A stretch of 64,000 bases of DNA from Clostridiaceae bacterium M8S5 (GTDB lineage Bacteria; Bacillota; Clostridia; Tissierellales; MCWD3): assembly GCA_029227815.1 (NCBI GenBank), contig CP118523.1, forward strand, positions 1,116,001 to 1,180,000, given 5' to 3'. The notes under the pieces are model-generated. The model saw nothing but the letters and a program-made list of their open reading frames with translations. It searched no databases and was not told where the DNA came from. Below, piece after piece: positions 39,780-47,351 of this stretch. The translations under genes were made by a program, and so were the position numbers. Position 1 is the first letter of the stretch. The number at the start of each line of letters is the position of its first letter.

Positions 39780-40302
39780 TTTATTAATGAAGCATTTACC
39801 AGACTATTACAGAGTCTCAGGGGTGATGACTAATATAACTGGTACTCAAAACTCAGAACTCATAGAATTCAAAGAAAAATTAGAGAAAGTGGCAAATCAG
39901 TTTTTTGTAGACACTTCAGATTATGGACTAGATAGATGGGAAAAAGATTTGGGGATAATATCTGAAACTAACAAACCCAATGAACTAAGAAAGCAAGTGA
40001 TACTTTCAAAATTAAAGGGTGTAGGGTCTATAACTGTCAAATTATTAGAAGAAGTAGCACAGACATATGATAGAAAAATAGAAGTAATAGAAGAAAGCAA
40101 TAAATATCATTTCAAAATAAAATTTGTAGATATAAAGGGTGTTCCTCCAAATGAAAATGATTTAAGAAAGGTGATAGAAGATATTAAGCCAGCACACCTT
40201 TCATTTGAGTTTGAATATGTATACAACACATGGAAGAGAGCTTCTGTAGAAACATGGCAAAGTGCTTCACAGTATACTTGGGAAAATATAAGGACAATAT
40301 AG
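39772..40302 (+). CDS. XkdU-like baseplate protein, cassette 2
   Basis: TTG start, as in cassette 1. At 176 residues it has the normal family length (LMKHLPDYYRVSGVMTNITG, VDTSDYGLDRWEKDLGI, IEDIKPAHLSFEFEYVYNTW), so the repeat extension of the cassette 1 protein is an addition there. It completes the baseplate and links to the fibres that follow. Confidence 0.85.
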   Translation: MNNLLMKHLPDYYRVSGVMTNITGTQNSELIEFKEKLEKVANQFFVDTSDYGLDRWEKDLGIISETNKPNELRKQVILSKLKGVGSITVKLLEEVAQTYDRKIEVIEESNKYHFKIKFVDIKGVPPNENDLRKVIEDIKPAHLSFEFEYVYNTWKRASVETWQSASQYTWENIRTI

Positions 40303-40312
40303 GGGGGAGAAT

Positions 40313-41737
40313 ATGAAAGAGACAAGCTATTATAAGCTTCAAAAGCCAGATTATAGTGACCTAGTAGAAGTTAGTGTTATCAATAAAAATATGGATGTTC
40401 TAGATGGTGAAATAAAGAGGTTACAGAGAGACATTGGAAGATATCAAGTTGAATATGGATTTAGTTACTCAGAGTATAATAAAATTAATTATGATATGAC
40501 AACTAATAAAATTAGCGTAGAAGATGACGAAGATGAAGGTTATATGATAAGAAAAATCAAGACAGGGCATTTAGAAAAAATAAATAACATAAAAATAACA
40601 GGACATAATATACAAACAAATTCGCGAGCTAGAGTAGAAGTGAACAAAGTAGTAAAAAGAGGTACATGGAAAAGTATTATCTATAATGGAGATCCAAATA
40701 TCACTAATGGCAATTTATATACGATAGATAAGTATCCAGTTGTGTTAGGTGATAAGATATATGTGCTAGATAATGATGATTCATCTCCTAGCTATATGCA
40801 TATATTTGATTTTAAAACAGGAACAGGAAAAGGTAGTGGTCCGCTAAATTCAAAATATAAAAAATGGAAAAGCCCTGTGGTTGTAGGCAAGTATATTATA
40901 GGGCAAAGCATAAATGTTGGTAATGACTTGATGATATATGACATAGATACTGGTAATTGGAGTTACAAAAGCTGCGATATGGGTCCATCGCTTTTATCTG
41001 AATGCTGGGATTATGCCGTAGCTATTGGAAGTAAGATATATGCTATGTACGGTAAAGGAATATGGGAGTATGATGTAAATAATAATAGTTCAAAGAAGAT
41101 AACTTCAAGAAAAGAAAGTATGAGTTATCCTATAGCTGTTGGCAAAAAAATATATGTTGCAGTAACGGAAACAGGGAAATTTAACAGCAAGGTATTGGTA
41201 TATGATACTGATAAAGGGACATGGGGAACAACTTCATTAGTTTTGGGCATATATACAAGTTGGGGTATAAAGGTATCTGTTGGAAGCAAGATACACATAA
41301 GATACAAACAAAATGAAATTCTTACCTATGATACATTAACAGATAAAGTTGAATCAAACACTCTCAGAGGTTGTGGACTTGACAGGATGTCGTTTATATA
41401 TAATTATAATGATGGCAACAAATTCACAAATGACAATAATATTTATGCTATTGGTAAAATGGGTGGTAGTACTGTTTTAAAGTCTTGCGATATTACAGAT
41501 GAAAGTGTAAATGTAAAGAGTGAGTATCTGAGCAATGGAGTAAATTATGTAGAATTGCATGATATAGACTTGAGTGATTGTAACAAAATAGAAACCAAAT
41601 TTTCATTATCAGGAAATGCAGAACTTAGTAATGCATCATGGACATGGATGGGAGAAAAATTAGTTACAGAGATTAGAAAGGATATGTTACATGTTGCCGA
41701 AGAAATGCATGAGCATGTTGTAGAAGTAAGTCTATAA
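40313..41737 (+). CDS. Kelch-like beta-propeller tail fibre, cassette 2
   Basis: The 474-residue protein has an N-terminal attachment motif (YYKLQKPDYSDLVEVSVINKN) shared with the next fibre, a spacer to about 120, then about six repeats with the pattern hxxGxKIYhhx..hhhYDhxTGxW (for example VVLGDKIYVLDNDD, VVVGKYIIGQS, VAIGSKIYAMYGKG, IAVGKKIYVAVTETG, VSVGSKIHIRYK), fitting a six-bladed Kelch-type propeller (about 135-410), and a short C-terminal domain. Likely a receptor-binding fibre. AGGGGGGAG lies before the ATG. A terminator follows. Confidence 0.7.
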   Translation: MKETSYYKLQKPDYSDLVEVSVINKNMDVLDGEIKRLQRDIGRYQVEYGFSYSEYNKINYDMTTNKISVEDDEDEGYMIRKIKTGHLEKINNIKITGHNIQTNSRARVEVNKVVKRGTWKSIIYNGDPNITNGNLYTIDKYPVVLGDKIYVLDNDDSSPSYMHIFDFKTGTGKGSGPLNSKYKKWKSPVVVGKYIIGQSINVGNDLMIYDIDTGNWSYKSCDMGPSLLSECWDYAVAIGSKIYAMYGKGIWEYDVNNNSSKKITSRKESMSYPIAVGKKIYVAVTETGKFNSKVLVYDTDKGTWGTTSLVLGIYTSWGIKVSVGSKIHIRYKQNEILTYDTLTDKVESNTLRGCGLDRMSFIYNYNDGNKFTNDNNIYAIGKMGGSTVLKSCDITDESVNVKSEYLSNGVNYVELHDIDLSDCNKIETKFSLSGNAELSNASWTWMGEKLVTEIRKDMLHVAEEMHEHVVEVSL

Positions 41738-41749
41738 AGTTTTAAGTAG

Positions 41750-41783
41750 TAGGGAGTGTCTTAAATGATACCCCTATTTTTTT
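41750..41783 (+). terminator. Hairpin with T run between the two fibres of cassette 2
   Basis: TAGGG..TGTC (from 41750) pairs with GATACCCCTA (to about 41776) with one bulge, followed by TTTTTTT. It would reduce read-through into the giant fibre gene. Confidence 0.6.
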
Positions 41784-41820
41784 AGTAGATAAATGAAACA
41801 AGCATATTAGGAGGTGTTTT

Positions 41821-44800
41821 ATGCATAGGACAATTAATTATAATTTGAAACAACCAGACTATGATGATTATATAGATATAAATGTGTTAAATGGTAACAT
41901 GAGTATAATAGATGCAAAACTAAAGGAAGTTGCTGATAAAGCTGGAGTAAATGATCAATTAATAAAAACAAATACTAATACAGTAGCTATAAATACATTA
42001 AAGATAAAGAACAATTTTGATAAATCGGAAGAATTAACAGGAAAAATCTCTCAAAATACGAGTTTAATTACAGAAAGAGAAAAAGAAATAAGAAAAGAAA
42101 TCACAACAAATGCAATTGCGATAGGAACAAAAGTAAGTACAGATCAGTTAACAACAAAGGTAGGAGAATTAACAAGTAAGATAGATACTAAAGCAAGTAT
42201 AACAGCACTAAATGAGAAAGCAAGCAAAATGGAGTTGAGTACAGAAGTAGAAAACATAACAGGAAAAGTAACAGCAAATACAGATTTGATATCAGCAAGA
42301 GAAGAAGAAATAAGAAAAGATATTACAGCAAATGAGGTAGCAATAGGAACAAAAGTAAACACAAGTGATTTAACAACAAAAGTAGGAGAATTAACAGACA
42401 AGATAGATGCAAAAGCAAGTAAAACAGAGCTAGCAACGAAAGTAAGTAAGACGGATTATGAAAAAGAGAAAAAAGAACTAGAAAATGATATCACAGCAAA
42501 TACAACAGAAATAGGAACAAAAGCAAGTACGAGTCAGCTAACAAGCAAAGTACAAGAATTAACAGGTAAAATAAATGCCAAGGCAAGTATAACAGAGTTA
42601 AATAAAAAAGCTAGCCAAACATATGTAGATGGAGAAGTAGAAGACTTAGCAGGAAAGATAAAAACAAAGGCAAGTACAAGTCAACTAACAACAAAAGTAC
42701 AAGAGTTGACAGGTGAGATAGATGCAAAAGCAAGTAAAACAGAGCTAGCAACCAAGGTAAGTAAGACAGATTATGAAAAAGAGAAAAAAGAGATAAAGGA
42801 TGACATCACAGCAAATACAACAGCGATAGGAACAAAAGCAAGTACAAGTTTGCTAACAACAAAAGTTGGCGAATTGACGAGTAAGATAAATACAAAGGCA
42901 AGTAAAACAGATCTAGCAACAAAAGTAAGTAATACAGATTATGAAAAAGAGAAAAAAGAGATAGAAGATGACATCACAGCAAATACAACAGCGATAGGAA
43001 CAAAGGTAAGTACAAGTTTGCTAACAACAAAAGTACAAGAGTTGACTGGTAAGATAGATGCAAAAGCAAGTAAAACAGAGCTAGCAACCAAGGTAAGTAA
43101 GACAGATTACGAAAAAGAGAAAAAAGAGATAAAAGATGACATCACAGCAAATACAACAGTGTTAGGAACAAAGGCAAGTACAAGTTTGCTAACAACAAAA
43201 GTGGGGGAATTGACGAGTAAGATAAATACAAAGGCAAGTAAAACAGATCTAGCAACAAAAGTAAGCAAGACAGATTACGAAAAAGAGAAAAAAGAGCTAA
43301 AAGATGACATTACAGCTAATACAACAGCAATAGGAACAAAAGCAAGCACGAGTCAGCTAACAGGCAAAGTACAAGAATTAACAGGTAAAATAAATGCCAA
43401 GGCAAGTACAAGTCAATTAACAACAAAAGTACAAGAGTTGACAGGTGAGATAGATGCAAAAGCAAGTAAAACAGATCTAGCAACCAAGGTAAGTAAGACA
43501 GATTATGAAAAAGAGAAAAAAGAGATAAAAGATGACATCACAGTAAATACAACAGCGATAGGAACAAAAGCAAGTACAAGTTTGCTAACAACAAAAGTTG
43601 GCGAATTGACGAGTAAGATAAATACAAAGGCAAGTAAAACAGAGCTAGCAACCAAGGTAAGTAAGACAGATTACGAAAAAGAGAAAAAAGAGATAAAAGA
43701 TGACATCACAGCAAATACAACAGTGTTAGGAACAAAGGCAAGTACAAGTTTGCTAACAACAAAAGTGGGGGAATTGACGAGTAAGATAAATACAAAGGCA
43801 AGTAAAACAGATCTAGCAACAAAAGTAAGCAAGACAGATTACGAAAAAGAGAAAAAAGAGCTAAAAGATGACATTACAGCTAATACAACAGCAATAGGAA
43901 CAAAAGCAAGCACGAGTCAGCTAACAGGCAAAGTACAAGAATTAACAGGTAAAATAAATGCCAAGGCAAGTACAAGTCAATTAACAACAAAAGTACAAGA
44001 GTTGACAGGTGAGATAGATGCAAAAGCAAGTAAAACAGATCTAGCAACCAAGGTAAGTAAGACAGATTATGAAAAAGAGAAAAAAGAGATAAAAGATGAC
44101 ATCACAGTAAATACAACAGCGATAGGAACAAAAGCAAGTACAAGTTTGCTAACAACAAAAGTTGGCGAATTGACGAGTAAGATAAATACAAAGGCAAGTA
44201 AAACAGATCTAGCAACAAAAGTAAGTAAGACGGATTACGAAAAAGAGAAAAAAGAGATAAAAGATGACATCACAGCAAATACAACAGCGATAGGAACAAA
44301 GGCAAGTACAAGTTTGCTAACAACGAAAGTGGGGGAATTGACAAGTAAGATAAATACAAAGGCAAGTAAAACCGACCTAGCAACAAAAGTAAGTAAGACG
44401 GATTATGAAAAAGAGAAAAAAGAGATAAAAGATGACGTCACAGCAAATACAACAGCAATAGGAACAAAAGTAAGCACGAGTCAGCTAACAAGCAAAGTAC
44501 AAGAATTAACAGGTAAAATAAATGCCAAGGCAAGTACAAGTCAATTAACAACAAAAGTACAAGAGTTGACTGGTAAGATAGATGCAAAAGCAAGTAAAAC
44601 AGAGCTAGCAACAAAAGTAAGCAAGACAGATTACGAAAAAGAGAAAAAAGAGATAAAAGATGACATTACAGCTAATACAACAGCAATAGGAACAAAAGCA
44701 AGCACGAGTCAGCTAACAGGCAAAGTGCAAGAATTAACAGGTAAAATAAATGCCAAGGCAAGCATAACAGAGTTAAATAAAAAAGCTAGCCAAACATATG

Positions 44801-45846
44801 TAGATGGAGAAGTGGAAGACTTAGCAGGAAAGATAAAAACAAATGAAAATACTATAAAAACAAAGGCAAGTACAAGTCAATTAACAACAAAAGTACAAGA
44901 GTTGACAGGTGAGATAGATGCAAAAGCAAGTAAAACAGAGCTAGCAACAAAAGTAAGCAAGACAGATTACGAAAAAGAGAAAAAAGAGATAAAAGATGAC
45001 ATCACAGCCAATACAACAGCGATAGTAACAAAGGCAAGTACAAGTTTGCTAACAACAAAAGTACAAGAGTTGACAGGTAAGATAGATGCAAAAGCAAGTA
45101 AAACAGAGCTAGCAACAAAAGTAAGCAAGACAGATTACGAAAAAGAGAAAAAAGAGATAAAAGATGACATCACAGCCAATACAACAGCGATAGGAACAAA
45201 AGCAAGTACAAGTTTGCTAACAACAAAAGTGGGGGAATTGACAAGTAAGATAAATACAAAGGCAAGTAAAACCGACCTAGCAACAAAAGTAAGTAAGACG
45301 GATTACGAAAAAGAGAAAAAAGAGATAAAAGATGACATCACAGCCAATACAACAGCAATAGGAACAAAAGTAAGTGCAAGCATACTAACAACAAAAGTTA
45401 GGGAGTTAACAAACAAGATAAATACAAAAGCAAGTAAAACGGAGTTAGCAACAAAAGTTAGTAAAACAGATTTTACAAAAGCAAAAGAAGAGTTGAGAAA
45501 AGAAATAAGTTCAAATGAGGCAGCGATAGGTGTAAATGCAAGAGAACTAGCGTCAAAAGTAGAGGAATTAACAAGCCAGATAAGTGCAAATGAAGCAGCG
45601 ATAAGTAATGCAAGTGCACAACTTGTTACCCATAGCAATATGTTAAGTTCTTACGGTGGTAGATTAAAGACAAATGAAGAGGCTTTAGAAGAAAAAATAA
45701 CAGAATTAGCAGGTAAGACAACTACTATAAATAATACAAGTGAAACATTAAAAGAAAGAGTGGAAGTTTTGGCGGATGATATAAAGCAATCTAAAAATCT
45801 AACAAATTTAACTGCCGAAAAATACGTCTTATCAAATATATTTTAA
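41821..45846 (+). CDS. Giant repeat fibre (1341 residues), cassette 2
   Basis: After the attachment motif YNLKQPDYDDYIDINVLNGN shared with the Kelch fibre, nearly the whole protein consists of a repeat of 56 residues (eight heptads) around KASKTELATKVSKTDYEKEK, DDITANTTAIGTKASTS and LTTKVGELTSKINT, in about 18 partly shortened copies. Thr, Lys, Ala and Ser dominate and the spacing of Leu/Val/Ile suggests a long trimeric coiled coil. The last about 120 residues lose the repeat. Repeats are near-identical in DNA, so length can change by recombination. The tip is probably formed by the next genes. AGGAGGTG precedes the ATG. Confidence 0.8.
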   Translation: MHRTINYNLKQPDYDDYIDINVLNGNMSIIDAKLKEVADKAGVNDQLIKTNTNTVAINTLKIKNNFDKSEELTGKISQNTSLITEREKEIRKEITTNAIAIGTKVSTDQLTTKVGELTSKIDTKASITALNEKASKMELSTEVENITGKVTANTDLISAREEEIRKDITANEVAIGTKVNTSDLTTKVGELTDKIDAKASKTELATKVSKTDYEKEKKELENDITANTTEIGTKASTSQLTSKVQELTGKINAKASITELNKKASQTYVDGEVEDLAGKIKTKASTSQLTTKVQELTGEIDAKASKTELATKVSKTDYEKEKKEIKDDITANTTAIGTKASTSLLTTKVGELTSKINTKASKTDLATKVSNTDYEKEKKEIEDDITANTTAIGTKVSTSLLTTKVQELTGKIDAKASKTELATKVSKTDYEKEKKEIKDDITANTTVLGTKASTSLLTTKVGELTSKINTKASKTDLATKVSKTDYEKEKKELKDDITANTTAIGTKASTSQLTGKVQELTGKINAKASTSQLTTKVQELTGEIDAKASKTDLATKVSKTDYEKEKKEIKDDITVNTTAIGTKASTSLLTTKVGELTSKINTKASKTELATKVSKTDYEKEKKEIKDDITANTTVLGTKASTSLLTTKVGELTSKINTKASKTDLATKVSKTDYEKEKKELKDDITANTTAIGTKASTSQLTGKVQELTGKINAKASTSQLTTKVQELTGEIDAKASKTDLATKVSKTDYEKEKKEIKDDITVNTTAIGTKASTSLLTTKVGELTSKINTKASKTDLATKVSKTDYEKEKKEIKDDITANTTAIGTKASTSLLTTKVGELTSKINTKASKTDLATKVSKTDYEKEKKEIKDDVTANTTAIGTKVSTSQLTSKVQELTGKINAKASTSQLTTKVQELTGKIDAKASKTELATKVSKTDYEKEKKEIKDDITANTTAIGTKASTSQLTGKVQELTGKINAKASITELNKKASQTYVDGEVEDLAGKIKTNENTIKTKASTSQLTTKVQELTGEIDAKASKTELATKVSKTDYEKEKKEIKDDITANTTAIVTKASTSLLTTKVQELTGKIDAKASKTELATKVSKTDYEKEKKEIKDDITANTTAIGTKASTSLLTTKVGELTSKINTKASKTDLATKVSKTDYEKEKKEIKDDITANTTAIGTKVSASILTTKVRELTNKINTKASKTELATKVSKTDFTKAKEELRKEISSNEAAIGVNARELASKVEELTSQISANEAAISNASAQLVTHSNMLSSYGGRLKTNEEALEEKITELAGKTTTINNTSETLKERVEVLADDIKQSKNLTNLTAEKYVLSNIF
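43082..44209 (+). repeat. 564-bp tandem duplication inside the giant fibre gene
   Basis: The segment around 43141 (GACATCACAGCAAATACAAC then AGTGTTAGGAACAAAGGCAA) recurs 564 bases later at 43705 with the same rare variant TTVLG and the same following order of shortened repeats. Exact ends are approximate. The unit is 188 codons, not a multiple of 56, because it includes an extra 20-residue half repeat. It is best explained by a recent unequal crossover. Confidence 0.7.
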
Positions 45847-45857
45847 GGAGTGATTTT

Positions 45858-46265
45858 ATGGCAATGACAAGTAAATCATATACAGTCAAGAATCGATCAA
45901 TCTCAAATTTTACAATACTACAGGTAAGAGGAAAGGGAGTTTTAGAATCGTTAAGTATAATTTTGGAACAAAGTAATCTAGTTAGTCCTAGAGAGGGAGT
46001 AGCAGCTATTGGCACACCATATCCAAGTACTTTGAGATCTGGTACTATAATTATTGAAATAGATAATGCAGTGTTTTTTAGAGGTTCGGTTGCTGAACTT
46101 AGCAAGATTTTTTATGGAGAAAGTAATTTTGCGCCGAATTCATCAAGTAGTTACAAGGTAGGATGGCATAAAATGGGGAAAATATTTAATAGCAAGCTTT
46201 ACATTAGAATACAGGATAAAATGAACATTGACTATATGGGAATAAGTTATCTTTTGGAGGTGTAA
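45858..46265 (+). CDS. Fibre-associated protein of unknown family
   Basis: The 135-residue protein (MAMTSKSYTVKNRSISNFTI, VSPREGVAAIGTPYPSTLRS, YMGISYLLEV at the end) is predicted beta-rich with many aromatic and Ser residues near the C-terminus. It follows the giant fibre by 11 bases with AAGGAGTG. Since that fibre ends without a clear receptor-binding domain, this may be a separate tip protein or a fibre chaperone. Confidence 0.5.
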   Translation: MAMTSKSYTVKNRSISNFTILQVRGKGVLESLSIILEQSNLVSPREGVAAIGTPYPSTLRSGTIIIEIDNAVFFRGSVAELSKIFYGESNFAPNSSSSYKVGWHKMGKIFNSKLYIRIQDKMNIDYMGISYLLEV

Positions 46266-46266
46266 G

Positions 46267-46629
46267 ATGAACGAAAAAATATTAGTGGAAAATGGTATCG
46301 TTTATAAAAATGATAAAACAGAAGTATATGAAGTAAAAGAGTTTATTGATTATGAAAATAGTTTAAAATTTGATGTAATCATTAACAAAATCAGCGACAC
46401 AACTGTAGGCGTAAAAGGGACAATCTATAAGGAGAACTATGAAGGTAATATAGTTGAGATAAAGAATCCAGTGACTATTAAATTAAGTGGTTATTGTAAT
46501 AATACTATTTTAAGTCCTAATAATGGGATGGTAGATTTAGATATTGAACTACCTAATGATATTGAATCTATAAATGTAACGGAAACAAATGTAGAAAAAG
46601 TTTTTGGAACTAGGAGGGTTAATATATGA
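46267..46629 (+). CDS. Small beta-rich protein after the giant fibre
   Basis: A 120-residue protein (MNEKILVENGIVYKNDKTEV, then KFDVIINKISDTTVGVKGTI) with an alternating strand pattern. It starts one base after the previous gene ends, with TTGGAGGTG upstream, and its end overlaps the next start by 4 bases, so the three are coupled. No family recognised. Confidence 0.5.
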   Translation: MNEKILVENGIVYKNDKTEVYEVKEFIDYENSLKFDVIINKISDTTVGVKGTIYKENYEGNIVEIKNPVTIKLSGYCNNTILSPNNGMVDLDIELPNDIESINVTETNVEKVFGTRRVNI

Positions 46630-46739
46630 GTTTTGAAGAAAGAAGAGAATTGTTAATAAAGAAACTAAAAGAAAAAGAAGAAAAGAGAGAATTAATAATA
46701 GAAAAGAAAGGAAACAAAATTATAGTATCTAAAAAATAG
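46626..46739 (+). CDS. Small charged helical peptide (37 residues)
   Basis: MSFEERRELLIKKLKEKEEK then RELIIEKKGNKIIVSKK. The ATG overlaps the previous stop (ATATGAG) and GGAGGG lies 8 bases upstream. Half of the residues are Lys, Glu or Arg. It is the last gene of cassette 2. Confidence 0.55.
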   Translation: MSFEERRELLIKKLKEKEEKRELIIEKKGNKIIVSKK

Positions 46740-46740
46740 T

Positions 46741-47179
46741 AGATAAACTAGCAAACAAATACCTTTTAATACTTCAATGCCTGATTCAACAGTTCAAACG
46801 TCTTATTCAGCAATCGACATTACAAAAATGGATATGTCTAAAAAATTATGGAATATAAATAAACTGCCTACGAAATAAAAAACTTTTTAATATTTAAACA
46901 AATTAAAAAATACTGATGAACTATACAAAAATAACTCAATAAAGAATACAAATGACACAAATATAATGAAAAAATTACGTGACAACCCAATAAAAAATAT
47001 CTAAAAAAATCAGAAATTTTCTCGCCAATTGAAGGTATACTTTTAGTATCCGATATAATCTATAATAGTAACAATCAAAACGATATAATAATAAATATCA
47101 ATTGTCTAAAATAACAGCAGAACAAGTTATAAAGCAAATGACTACAGAGCTGAATATATTAATTAGAGATACTGCCTAA
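46741..47179 (+). pseudogene. Remnant of a third tape measure gene (C-terminal part)
   Basis: Several frames show tape measure-like pieces: AFNTSMPDSTVQTSYSAID-type text near 46765-46860, DMSKKLWNINKLPTK, NTDELYKNNSIKNTNDTNIM, and at the end IININ (47090-47103) followed, after a frame change, by ITAEQVIKQMTTELNILIRDTA and a stop at 47177. The last part aligns with the ends of both tape measures (NLSVKEIANELVSEIKTSM and NLSTDQIVNEIVTNLNIAM). Many stops and indels show it is decayed. It indicates a former third tail cassette. Confidence 0.55.
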
Positions 47180-47182
47180 AAT

Positions 47183-47230
47183 AAAAGAGAAAAGGTTATA
47201 AAATCATTAATATCACCCCTTTTTTCTTTT
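47183..47230 (+). terminator. Terminator at the end of the tail locus
   Basis: AAAAGAGAAAAGG (47183-47195) pairs with CCTTTTTTCTTTT (about 47218-47230), T-rich at its end. Confidence 0.6.
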
Positions 47231-47351
47231 ATATAATTTTAAAGGTTAATAGTCGTTAAAATGATAAATGGATAACGAATTGTAATATAAGCATACTAAA
47301 TTATAATACATAATATATAAATACAATACTAAATTAGCAGGAGGATACCGT

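Noticed and set aside
41821-45846. Minus-strand reading frames across the giant fibre gene
   Set aside because: They mirror the plus-strand repeat, have no ribosome sites and only exist because of the repeated low-complexity coding sequence.
14413-46739. Complete prophage
   Set aside because: No terminase, portal, capsid, integrase or attachment site could be found in the window; only tail, lysis and fibre genes are present.
14413-46739. Extracellular contractile injection system of the Afp/PVC type
   Set aside because: No AAA+ ATPase of the remodelling type and no toxin cargo genes; gene order and proteins follow PBSX/diffocin-type tails instead.
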